Part shown: positions 1 to 6,144 of the stretch, in pieces
Numbering within the stretch: position 1 is the stretch's first letter
Layout of the letters: each line of letters starts with the position of its first letter
Assembly: GCA_020353135.1 (NCBI GenBank)
Contig: CP070688.1
Span: forward strand, 2,730,518-2,736,771
Length of the DNA: 6,254 nucleotides
Direction of reading: 5' to 3'
DNA from: Chloroflexota bacterium
GTDB lineage: Bacteria; Chloroflexota; Anaerolineae; Promineifilales; Promineifilaceae
Notes under the pieces: generated by a model
Told to the model about the DNA's origin: nothing
The model's input: the letters and a program-made list of their open reading frames with translations, nothing else
Databases searched by the model: none
Position numbers and translations under genes: made by a program

Positions 1-163
1 GATGGCTGTGATCGGCCTCGCCGCTCAGGTATTTTTCTGGGTCTTTGTCAAAGGAGGCCTTGCAACCAGGGGCGCAGAAATAGTAGGTTTGCCCGTTATA
101 CTCAGACGTCCATTCGGCCGTAGCTTCGTCGACTTCCATCTTGCATACTGGATCTATTGCCAT
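1..163 (-). CDS. YHS-domain metal-binding protein, N-terminal 54 residues (cut by window edge)
   Basis: Reading the minus strand from an ATG at 163-161 gives 54 codons open to the left edge. The peptide starts MAIDPVCKMEV and contains YYFCAPGCKASF followed by DPEKYL. This is the YHS pattern: Asp-Pro-Val-Cys near the start, then Tyr-Tyr-Phe-Cys and a second Cys four residues later, then Phe and Asp-Pro-x-x-Tyr-Leu. Cys7, Cys30 and Cys34 are the likely metal ligands. An AGAGGTG ribosome site lies just before the ATG. Visible sequence ends Asp-His-Ser-His, possibly the beginning of a His-rich tail. YHS domains occur alone as small presumed metal chaperones, and also at the N-terminus of P1B-type heavy-metal ATPases; the window cannot say which. 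The gene follows the flavin reductase on the same strand after a 62-base gap and may belong to that operon. Domain identity is seen directly; metal and function are inferred. Confidence 0.85.
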   Translation of the reverse strand, partial: MAIDPVCKMEVDEATAEWTSEYNGQTYYFCAPGCKASFDKDPEKYLSGEADHSH

Positions 164-212
164 ATTACACCTCTTAGTTGTGCTTACGGATTGTAAGGAC
201 GATTAAAACACA

Positions 213-227
213 GAATCATCAGGATTC
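213..227 (-). terminator. Weak inverted repeat at the flavin reductase stop codon
   Basis: On the minus strand GAATC-CTGAT-GATTC forms a 5-bp stem with a 5-base loop, overlapping the end of the flavin reductase gene, followed a few bases later by TGTGTTTTAAT. The stem is short and AT-rich and the T run is brief, so at most it is a leaky terminator between the flavin reductase and YHS genes. The rest of this 62-base gap (164-225) shows only the YHS ribosome site; I could not identify a convincing promoter. Confidence 0.2.
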
Positions 228-822
228 AAGATTCGATATTGGCGTCGCGCCGGCGACGCACTTCTCGCAGCAACTCATCAGGCTTGAAATTGTATGCCGG
301 TTTTTCGCGCACAGCGCCCGAGCGATAGGGCAGGCCGCCTCCGGCCAAACCGAAATCGACCTCGCCCTGATCGTTTAGAACCGCCTCGTCGGCGTGCAAG
401 GCGATCACCTCGGCAATGAATAGGCTGTGGGAGGGCAGGCGCAGCTTCTGGACCACACGGCACTCGATATTGACCGGGCATTCAGACAGCAGCGGGGGTT
501 GAACATGCGCGGCTTCTAACCGCGTGAGCCCTGTTTCGACCCACTTATCCGTTTCCCGGATAGTGGTCGTGCCCACGAAATCGCTGACCAACTCCATTGC
601 CGGATAGGGGATGTTGACGACAAACTCGCCGTGACGGTCGATCATGTCGTGACTGGCGCGGGCCGGCCGGATGGAAATGGCGATCATCGGCGGCTCGGCG
701 TTGCAGCTGCTTATCCGGTTCAGGCTAAAAACGTTGAAATCGCCACCGGCGCCGCAGGTGATCAGCACCACCGGCACCGGATAGAGCGTCGTATTTGGCT
801 TGATTTGAATCTTATTGCTCAT
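226..822 (-). CDS. Flavin reductase-like FMN-binding split-barrel protein
   Basis: The predicted protein has 198 residues and looks like a complete flavin reductase-like domain protein (FMN-binding split barrel, about 150-200 residues). Matching stretches are YPVPVVLIT (14-22), the N-x-x-S segment (35-39) followed by PPMIAISIRP (44-53), GEFVVNIP (65-72), and ECPVNIECRV (114-123). Relatives bind FMN and either use NAD(P)H to supply reduced flavin to a partner oxygenase or act as flavoredoxin-like electron carriers; the partner here is unknown. There is no signal peptide, so it should be cytosolic. The start at 822 is preferred over the in-frame ATG at 861: it has AAGGAG four bases upstream and forms TAATG with the hydrolase stop, a one-base overlap suggesting translational coupling. 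The 861 start would lie inside the hydrolase gene. Family is confident; substrate and partner are not. Confidence 0.9.
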   Translation of the reverse strand: MSNKIQIKPNTTLYPVPVVLITCGAGGDFNVFSLNRISSCNAEPPMIAISIRPARASHDMIDRHGEFVVNIPYPAMELVSDFVGTTTIRETDKWVETGLTRLEAAHVQPPLLSECPVNIECRVVQKLRLPSHSLFIAEVIALHADEAVLNDQGEVDFGLAGGGLPYRSGAVREKPAYNFKPDELLREVRRRRDANIES

Positions 823-1904
823 TAGACTCCTTGAAAGGTGTTGAACCGGTCTAACGTCCATCCGATCATTGAATGGATGAAAAACTCTGAAAAGGGATGG
901 TCGTAATTGTAGTCAAACTTCTCGCGGAAACGAGTCTCGTCGTCTAGACCGGCCGGGGCAACCCGCATGCTGTGATCGGCGCCGGGCACGATGACCAACG
1001 TCACATCGGCATGGCCGGCTTCTTGCAGCTCCTGGGCGATTTTGTAGGCTTCCTGGACCGGTACGTTGACGTCCTGGTCGCCATGACAGATCAGGACGGG
1101 TTTGTTCAAATGGCGAAACTGGTCATAGAGCGGATATTCGAGTTCCTCTTTTAACCGCGTCAAGTATTGGCGGACGACGGCATCACCCTCCCGGCTTTCA
1201 TAGACATCGTCGCCACGATGAGCGGCGGCCAGTATTTCCTGATAGTGCCGGGCGCGACCGTAAAAAACGCTCAAGTGCTCCTGGACCCATGCTTCCTCTT
1301 CCGGCCCGCGAGCGGCATAGGCCAAGACACGCTCGTAGATGAGTTCCATGAATTCGTCGATGCCCATGTGCACCCCGCCGGTCAAGATGTAAGCGGCCGG
1401 TTGATCGGTGTGGGCGGCCAGCAGGCAGCTGAAGTAGACGCCGGCGCTGCGCCCCATGACGGCGATTCGCTCTGGATCGACCTCGGGCTGGTCCTTCAAG
1501 AAGTCGAGTGCGCTTTCTGCATCCTGGACGTCGGTCATCACCGAGGTGTAGGAATCCCGTTCGCCCGGAGGATCGCCCGGCGCCCGGCCGCCGCCCGAGC
1601 TCTGTCCGACGCCGCGTTTATCCCAGTACAGGGAAGCGATGCCCGCCCTGGCCAGGCGATTGGCGATCCAGGGGTAGCGGCCGTGGGGCAAGACCTCGCC
1701 ATCGGGCAATACGATGTCGCCATATCGATTCTGGGCGCCGGTGCCCATGACGCCCAGGATAGCCGGGTGGGGACCGGGATCCAACGGTAGAACGATCTCT
1801 CCAACCAGGGTTTCGTCAACGCTCTTGAAAGAAACCGTACGCCGGGCAACGTCTTTAGATCTCAGAGCGCTGTGTTTGTGACTGCCGGAATTACCATTCG
1901 ACAT
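822..1904 (-). CDS. Alpha/beta hydrolase (esterase/acylhydrolase type)
   Basis: This 360-residue protein has the full catalytic set of an alpha/beta hydrolase. The nucleophile elbow is GRSAG at 151-155 (Ser153), the acid is probably Asp278 in HGDQDVNVP (274-282), and the His is His311 in GADHSM. The segment GVMGTGAQNR (51-60) after the first central strand probably forms the oxyanion hole, and YWDKRGVGQS (93-102) is the usual D-x-R-G-x-G-x-S turn. A region around 182-260, rich in Glu, Arg and Tyr, looks like a helical lid. No signal peptide or membrane segment is apparent, so it is probably cytosolic; the His-containing leader (residues 1-15) is likely disordered. The start has GAGGAG ten bases upstream. 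It is the first gene of the leftward unit and is coupled to the flavin reductase by TAATG. Relatives hydrolyse esters, lactones or peptides; the substrate cannot be told from sequence. Confidence 0.9.
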   Translation of the reverse strand: MSNGNSGSHKHSALRSKDVARRTVSFKSVDETLVGEIVLPLDPGPHPAILGVMGTGAQNRYGDIVLPDGEVLPHGRYPWIANRLARAGIASLYWDKRGVGQSSGGGRAPGDPPGERDSYTSVMTDVQDAESALDFLKDQPEVDPERIAVMGRSAGVYFSCLLAAHTDQPAAYILTGGVHMGIDEFMELIYERVLAYAARGPEEEAWVQEHLSVFYGRARHYQEILAAAHRGDDVYESREGDAVVRQYLTRLKEELEYPLYDQFRHLNKPVLICHGDQDVNVPVQEAYKIAQELQEAGHADVTLVIVPGADHSMRVAPAGLDDETRFREKFDYNYDHPFSEFFIHSMIGWTLDRFNTFQGV

Positions 1905-1968
1905 AGGGGTAATACTCCTCGAGATTTGGACGGGATTAACAGGAATTCAGGACGCCAAGTTTAGCATA

Positions 1969-1980
1969 CAATGGACATTG
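1969..1980. promoter_or_regulatory. 12-bp perfect palindrome CAATG-GA-CATTG upstream of the leftward operon
   Basis: CAATG and CATTG form a perfect 5-2-5 dyad. On the minus strand it lies directly upstream of TATGCT (1968-1963), a plausible -10 box for the hydrolase operon, with no good -35 box visible. It differs from the TGAACA-type site on the ArsR side, so if real it would bind another regulator. A short palindrome like this can arise by chance; its position is the main argument for it. Confidence 0.3.
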
Positions 1981-1995
1981 GATTAAGGGAATGTA

Positions 1996-2023
1996 TTGAC
2001 TTTGTTTCAAGCTTCTGTACAAT
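1996..2023 (+). promoter_or_regulatory. Sigma-70-like promoter of the ArsR-CDF unit
   Basis: TTGACT (1996-2001) and TACAAT (2018-2023) each match the consensus -35 and -10 boxes at five of six positions and are 16 bases apart. Transcription should begin near 2030, about 40 bases before the repressor ATG. The strand and position fit the ArsR gene, and the presumed operator begins immediately downstream of the expected start. The consensus is based on other bacteria, so sigma-factor use is inferred. Confidence 0.6.
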
Positions 2024-2030
2024 TGAGAAC

Positions 2031-2046
2031 CTGAGCGTATGTTCAG
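2031..2046. promoter_or_regulatory. Probable ArsR/SmtB-type operator
   Basis: The segment CTGAGCGTATGTTCAG is an imperfect dyad with six of eight pairs matching around 2038/2039. Its core, TGAGCG-TA-TGTTCA, fits the known ArsR/SmtB/CzrA operator core TGAACA-N2-TGTTCA with a perfect right half and two mismatches in the left half. It lies just after the -10 box at the expected transcription start, where a bound repressor would block initiation. The flanking bases do not extend the symmetry well. Confidence 0.55.
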
Positions 2047-2068
2047 ATATGCAACTAGGAGGAAAAGC

Positions 2069-2446
2069 ATGACTGAAAAGCATGAAATTCAGCATGACTC
2101 TTATGGCTTACCTGAGGAGATGTTGACGGAGGTGGTGGCTACCTTCAAGGCGCTTAGCGACCCAACACGCGCTCAACTCCTGTATATCTTGACCCAGGGG
2201 GAGCACAGCGTTACCGAACTAAGCGAATATGTACCTGTGTCCGCTTCGGCCGTTTCACATCACCTGGCCAAATTGCGAGCGCTGGGCCTGGTACGCGTCA
2301 ACCGAGAGGGGAACAAGGTCTTCTATTCCATTGACGATAGTCACGTCGCCTCTCTTTTCAAAGAAGCGCTTTATCACCTGGACCATGCCCGGCACAATTT
2401 ACCCGATATGCCGTACAAAACCTATGTCGAGTACTTGAACGAGTAG
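2069..2446 (+). CDS. ArsR/SmtB-family metal-sensing repressor with alpha-5 zinc site (CzrA-like)
   Basis: This 125-residue winged-helix protein has the ArsR-family length and layout: helices around ATFKALSDPTRAQLLYIL (24-41), the recognition helix VSASAVSHHLAKLRALGLV (57-75), and the beta wing VNREGNKVFYSI (77-88). The last helix carries Asp90, His92, His103 and His106, the exact D-x-H-x10-H-x2-H pattern of CzrA/SmtB-type alpha-5 sites, which bind Zn(II) across the dimer interface. There is no Cys anywhere, so the ArsR alpha-3 and SmtB alpha-3N thiolate sites are absent; His5 and His9 are extra possible ligands. Metal binding in this family releases the operator. The start at 2069 has AGGAGG six bases upstream; the in-frame ATG at 2039 lies within the presumed operator and lacks a ribosome site. 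The CDF exporter follows 36 bases downstream, a typical regulator-exporter pair, so autoregulation is likely. Zinc is inferred; Co(II) is possible. Confidence 0.93.
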   Translation: MTEKHEIQHDSYGLPEEMLTEVVATFKALSDPTRAQLLYILTQGEHSVTELSEYVPVSASAVSHHLAKLRALGLVRVNREGNKVFYSIDDSHVASLFKEALYHLDHARHNLPDMPYKTYVEYLNE

Positions 2447-2482
2447 ATAGGGGCAGGCGGCCGGCAGTTAGAAGAGAAAAAC

Positions 2483-3925
2483 ATGACGAAGGAGCATCAA
2501 AATATGCCAGATGACAAGGCAAAAGCTCAACAGGAACACCAGCACGACGATCTAGAGCTTCCGGCCGAAGAGCAAAAGCATGACAACGACCATTCTCACG
2601 CCGAAGATCACGATCACTCACATAATGGCGAGCATGAGCATGACCACGTTGGGGATCATGACCACGGCGATGGGCATGCTCACGAACATGACCATGCGGA
2701 TGGACACCTACACGTAGATCGCGGCGACCATGACCATGACCATGATGGTGACCATTCACACGACCATGACCACGATCACGACCATGATCCCGGCCATGAT
2801 GGCGACCACTCGCACGACCATGACCATGAACATGATCACGGCCATGATCATGGGCACGAGCACGGCGACGGCCATTCTCATGATCACGGAGATGGACACT
2901 CACACAGTCATGGCCCGGGCATCATAGGCTGGTTTCAGACCGTCTTTCACTGGCACGGCCACAGCCAACAACAAAGCGAGTTGGCGGCCGATCAGGCCCT
3001 GCTCGACAACAAGGAAGGCGTCCGGGTTCTCTGGATATCGTTGGGCGCGCTGCTGCTCACCTCCGTGTTGCAGATCTTTATCGTCTGGCTAAGCGGCAGC
3101 GTCGCTTTGTTGGCCGACACGCTTCACAATATCGGCGATGGCCTGAATTCAATCCCGCTGTTGATCGCCTTATATCTCGCCCGCAGGGTTGCCACCCGGC
3201 GTTATACCTATGGCTACGGCAAAGCGGAAGATGTGGCCGGCGTCTTCATCGTCATTTCGATCGCCATCAGCGCGATCATCGTCTTTTGGGAATCGATCCA
3301 GAAATTCATCAATCAAGAGCCGATGACGAATCTTGGTTGGGTCGCAGTCGCGGCCATCATCGGCTTCTTGGGCAACGAATTTGTGGCTGTGCTGGAGATC
3401 CGCACCGGGCGCAAAATCGGCTCGGCGGCCATGGTGACCGACGGCCTGCACGCGCGGACCGATGGATTGACTTCCTTATCCGTCCTCCTGGCGGCGATTG
3501 GCACCTGGTTGGGATTCCCTATCCTGGACCCAATCATCGGCATATTGATTGGCGTAGCCATCCTATTCATCACCCGCGACGCCATTGTGGCCATGTGGTA
3601 CCGTCTGATGGATGCGATTGAGCCTGAATACATGGATCGGGCCGAGGCGGTGATCAGCCGCCAGGCCGATGTGAAAGCCTTGCGCCGTTTACGTATGCGC
3701 TGGGTCGGCCACCGGCTTCATGCCGAAGTGATCGTCGCCGTCGATCCAGGTTTGACGACGGTCCAGGGCCATGACATCGCCGAAGGGCTCCGACACGAGC
3801 TATTCCACGAGTTTGCCACGATGTCTGACGTCATGGTTCATGTTGATCCCTGGGCGGAGGACGAAGAGAAATACCATAACCTTACCGAGAGTCACGATCC
3901 CGTCCCCGAACCGCTAACCAGCTAA
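2483..3925 (+). CDS. Cation diffusion facilitator (zinc exporter) with long His-rich N-terminal tail
   Basis: A 480-residue inner-membrane metal/proton antiporter, about 150 residues longer than a core CDF because of a His/Asp/Gly tail (19-143). Six membrane segments are seen at roughly 182-204, 206-232, 248-270, 283-305, 312-342 and 346-370. The transport site is complete: H-x-x-x-D in segment 2 (His215, Asp219) and in segment 5 (His323, Asp327), the two-His/two-Asp set of Zn-transporting CDFs. The cytoplasmic C-terminal domain (380-460) keeps His413, His430, and His453-x-Asp455, matching the YiiP zinc-binding residues. The partner repressor suggests zinc export to protect the cytosol. The start is uncertain: ATG 2483 has only a weak GAAGAG upstream, while in-frame ATG 2504 has AAGGAG nine bases before it; the choice changes seven residues. 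The ABC ATPase gene begins eight bases after the stop. The family is confident; Zn over Co, Cd or Fe is inferred. Confidence 0.95.
   Translation: MTKEHQNMPDDKAKAQQEHQHDDLELPAEEQKHDNDHSHAEDHDHSHNGEHEHDHVGDHDHGDGHAHEHDHADGHLHVDRGDHDHDHDGDHSHDHDHDHDHDPGHDGDHSHDHDHEHDHGHDHGHEHGDGHSHDHGDGHSHSHGPGIIGWFQTVFHWHGHSQQQSELAADQALLDNKEGVRVLWISLGALLLTSVLQIFIVWLSGSVALLADTLHNIGDGLNSIPLLIALYLARRVATRRYTYGYGKAEDVAGVFIVISIAISAIIVFWESIQKFINQEPMTNLGWVAVAAIIGFLGNEFVAVLEIRTGRKIGSAAMVTDGLHARTDGLTSLSVLLAAIGTWLGFPILDPIIGILIGVAILFITRDAIVAMWYRLMDAIEPEYMDRAEAVISRQADVKALRRLRMRWVGHRLHAEVIVAVDPGLTTVQGHDIAEGLRHELFHEFATMSDVMVHVDPWAEDEEKYHNLTESHDPVPEPLTS
2537..2911 (+). repeat. His/Asp-rich coding repeat with 6-base period
   Basis: This tract codes residues 19-143 of the CDF exporter and contains 45 histidines, mostly as alternating His-Asp, His-Gly, His-Ser or His-Glu pairs. 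At the DNA level it is a degenerate hexamer array of GACCAT-like units, with three exact GACCAT copies at 2726-2743. A larger direct repeat starts with Gly-Asp-His-Ser-His-Asp-His-Asp-His at 2747 and again at 2801, 54 bases apart. Codons vary (CAT/CAC, GAT/GAC), so most units are old or kept by selection on protein. Such tails in CDFs are thought to gather or buffer metal near the transporter. Confidence 0.9.
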
Positions 3926-3933
3926 GGGCAAAG

Positions 3934-6030
3934 ATGAGCAGCAACGGTAGGCCGCAAAGGGCATTACTGGAAATTCAAAATCTAGTCACCCAGTTTGACA
4001 CCCAGGAAGGGACGGTTCACGCTGTGAACGGAGTCAACCTGACCGTAAACGAAGGTGAAATCCTGGCTCTGGTGGGTGAATCGGGCAGCGGCAAGAGCGT
4101 CACCATGCTCTCGGTCATGGGCCTGATTCCCCAACCACCCGGAAAGATAGTTTCTGGGGAGATCTACTTCGATGGGCTGAATCTTTCGACTTTCAGCAAC
4201 AAGCAGATGCGAGGAATCCGCGGCAAAGATATGGCCATGGTTTTCCAGGACCCTAACTCATCGCTGAATCCGGTGATGAGCGTGGGGCGGCAGATTACCG
4301 AGGCGCTGAAGCTGCATACCGATTTGAGCTCTTTAGAGGCGCAGGACCAGGCCATAGAACTACTCAATCTCGTCGGCATTCCAGAGGCTGAAAAGCGGGC
4401 CGGCGATTATCCCCACCAATTCTCGGGCGGGATGCGCCAGCGGGTCATGATCGCCATGGCTCTTTCATGCGATCCAAAACTACTCATCGCTGACGAGCCC
4501 ACAACAGCCCTGGACGTTACGATTCAGGCCCAGATCGTCGAACTGGTGAAGAATCTGCAGCGCACCATGGGGATGGCCGTGATCTGGATCACCCACGATC
4601 TTGGGCTGGTGGCCAATCTGGCCAGCAGGGTGGCCGTGATGTACGCCGGCCGTATCGTCGAAGAAGGAAAGGTCGAGGATATCTACGCCCGGACCCGGCA
4701 CCCTTATACTCAGGGCTTGCTAGAATCCATACCTCAACTAGGCGCAGATGTTCCTGACTCGCTACAGGAGATCAAAGGCACGCCCCCGGACCTCATGCGT
4801 GAAATGGCCGGCTGCCCATTCGCGCCCCGTTGTTTCCATGTCGACGAGTACTGCCTGGATGCCACGCCGCAGCTGTCGCACACCGATGTCGCGGGCCAGT
4901 TATCGGCTTGTTGGCATTGGGATGGCCTGATCAAGCCGGAAGATATAGCCCTGACGCCCGTTGATTCTGGCGGAAATGGCGCCGGCGCCAAACTTAGTCC
5001 GGACGGAAAACCGGCCGAGAAAGAAATAATCGTCCAGGTCGATGGCCTGAAAACCTACTTCACAATTCGCAAGGGGATTTTGCAGCGCAAGGTTGGCGAC
5101 GTGCGGGCCGTGGACGGCGTGGACCTGGAGATCCGGCGCGGCGAAACGCTGGGCCTGGTGGGCGAAAGCGGCTGTGGCAAAACGACCTTCGGCCGGACTG
5201 TTCTACGACTCTACGAACCCAGCCAGGGCAGTATAACATTTGACGGACAAGACCTGACTTCTCTGGATAATAAAGAGATGCGCGCCATCCGCCAACGTAT
5301 GCAGATGATTTTCCAGGATCCTTACTCATCTATGAATCCAGGTATGCGGGTCTGGGAAATCATCGGCGAGCCGTTGAAGGTTCATGGCAAGGGCAACAAC
5401 GCAGAGATTAAAGCCCAGGCCTCCGAATTGCTCGAGAAGGTTGGCTTAAACGCCAACCATATCGACCGGCACCCGCACGAATTCAGCGGCGGCCAACGAC
5501 AACGCATCGTCATAGCCCGCGCGCTGTCGCTCAACCCCGATTTCATCATCTGCGATGAGCCGGTCTCGTCTCTAGACGTATCGGTCCAGGCCCAGATAAT
5601 CAATTTACTGGAAGAGTTGCAGCGAGATTTTGGATTGACCTACCTTTTCATCGCCCACGATCTGGCCGTCGTTCGCCACATATCGGACCGGGTCGCGGTC
5701 ATGTATCTGGGCAAGATCGTCGAATTGACCGACCGTGACAGCCTCTATAGCCAGCCATATCACCCCTATACCCAGGCATTACTCAGCGCGGTGCCCGTCC
5801 CGGACCCGGCCATGGCTGGCCAGCGGAAGAAGGTGATCCTGAAAGGGGACTTGCCCAGCCCAGTTGACCCGCCCAGCGGCTGCCGGTTCCATACAAGATG
5901 CCCTATTGTGGCCAATGGTCTATGTAACGTCGAAGACCCCGAGTTTCGGGAAGTTGAACCCGGACGATGGGTTGCCTGCCACCTGGTGGAAGCTCCACCT
6001 GAGGAGGCTGTCTCCACCAAGTGGAAGTAA
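3934..6030 (+). CDS. Fused two-domain ATPase of a Dpp/Opp-type ABC importer (DppD-DppF-like)
   Basis: This 698-residue cytoplasmic protein joins two complete nucleotide-binding domains that are separate subunits (DppD and DppF) in many bacteria; GsiA and mycobacterial OppD are similarly fused. Domain 1 has Walker A GESGSGKS (48-55), Q-loop Gln105, signature FSGGMRQ (163-169), Walker B LLIADE (183-188) and His221. Domain 2 has GESGCGKT (410-417), Gln461, FSGGQRQ (517-523), FIICDE (537-542) and His575. Both look catalytically competent. Each half ends with the oligopeptide-transporter C-terminal motif, [12 protein letters not shown] (256-267) and [12 protein letters not shown] (610-621), and a four-Cys set: 294/300/307/326 and 650/656/664/682. 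A Gly/Pro-rich linker spans about 332-364. Family substrates are di- and oligopeptides, glutathione, nickel or metal-opine chelates; which applies is not visible. The start is eight bases after the CDF stop, with TAAGGG overlapping that stop. Permease genes are not in the window; a lipoprotein gene follows. Confidence 0.95.
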   Translation: MSSNGRPQRALLEIQNLVTQFDTQEGTVHAVNGVNLTVNEGEILALVGESGSGKSVTMLSVMGLIPQPPGKIVSGEIYFDGLNLSTFSNKQMRGIRGKDMAMVFQDPNSSLNPVMSVGRQITEALKLHTDLSSLEAQDQAIELLNLVGIPEAEKRAGDYPHQFSGGMRQRVMIAMALSCDPKLLIADEPTTALDVTIQAQIVELVKNLQRTMGMAVIWITHDLGLVANLASRVAVMYAGRIVEEGKVEDIYARTRHPYTQGLLESIPQLGADVPDSLQEIKGTPPDLMREMAGCPFAPRCFHVDEYCLDATPQLSHTDVAGQLSACWHWDGLIKPEDIALTPVDSGGNGAGAKLSPDGKPAEKEIIVQVDGLKTYFTIRKGILQRKVGDVRAVDGVDLEIRRGETLGLVGESGCGKTTFGRTVLRLYEPSQGSITFDGQDLTSLDNKEMRAIRQRMQMIFQDPYSSMNPGMRVWEIIGEPLKVHGKGNNAEIKAQASELLEKVGLNANHIDRHPHEFSGGQRQRIVIARALSLNPDFIICDEPVSSLDVSVQAQIINLLEELQRDFGLTYLFIAHDLAVVRHISDRVAVMYLGKIVELTDRDSLYSQPYHPYTQALLSAVPVPDPAMAGQRKKVILKGDLPSPVDPPSGCRFHTRCPIVANGLCNVEDPEFREVEPGRWVACHLVEAPPEEAVSTKWK

Positions 6031-6040
6031 CTTCCACCTG
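6018..6040 (+). repeat. Hairpin with the ABC stop codon in its loop
   Basis: GTGGAAG-TAA-CTTCCAC (6021-6037) is a perfect 7-bp stem whose 3-base loop is exactly the ATPase stop codon; two more pairs form outside one mismatch. A competing hairpin uses CTTCCA (6031-6036) with TGGAAG (6042-6047), and related GGTGGA/TCCACC arms lie just upstream (5985-5999). No T run follows, so it is not a standard intrinsic terminator. It might stabilise the upstream message end or affect expression between ATPase and lipoprotein genes. Confidence 0.5.
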
Positions 6041-6109
6041 ATGGAAGAAGCTGACAAGGAGAACACCTATGGCATAGATTTGGGAAAGAGGTTGTAGAGG
6101 GAATCTGCT

Positions 6110-6121
6110 GAAACCAGTTTC
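6110..6121. promoter_or_regulatory. 12-bp perfect palindrome GAAAC-CA-GTTTC before the lipoprotein gene
   Basis: A perfect 5-2-5 dyad lies 12 bases upstream of the lipoprotein ribosome site. GAAAC/GTTTC half-sites resemble operators of LacI-family sugar regulators, though those usually have CG at the centre. TATACG at 6122-6127 could be a -10 box next to it, but no -35 box is evident, so a separate promoter here is not established. Confidence 0.3.
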
Positions 6122-6144
6122 TATACGTTTTTAGGAGGAAGAAG

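Noticed and set aside
2..378. Plus-strand frames at 2-196 and 178-378
   Set aside because: They lie opposite the YHS and flavin reductase genes, which have clear domain motifs and ribosome sites; these frames show neither.
1167..1790. 207-residue plus-strand frame opposite the hydrolase
   Set aside because: The opposite strand encodes a hydrolase with a full catalytic triad; this frame is a shadow with no recognisable domain and no good ribosome site.
2039..2068. Upstream in-frame ATG of the repressor gene
   Set aside because: It lies inside the presumed operator, has no ribosome site, and adds residues not typical of the family. The ATG at 2069 has AGGAGG at ideal spacing.
2358..2903. 181-residue minus-strand frame rich in His, Gly and Arg, opposite the CDF tail
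   Set aside because: It is the reverse reading of the GACCAT-like hexamer repeat, which stays open in several frames. It also overlaps the end of the repressor gene and has no plausible fold.
2579..2911. Possible CRISPR-like array or minisatellite in the repeated tract
   Set aside because: The units are degenerate 6-base repeats without spacers and remain in frame within a clear CDF gene; it is a coding repeat.
2730..2927. Met/Thr-rich plus-strand frame within the CDF tail
   Set aside because: It is the out-of-frame reading of the same hexamer repeat; the real frame continues into the membrane domain.
6041..6097. 18-codon frame between the ATPase and lipoprotein genes
   Set aside because: No ribosome site precedes it, it starts in the hairpin cluster, and the peptide has no recognisable feature.
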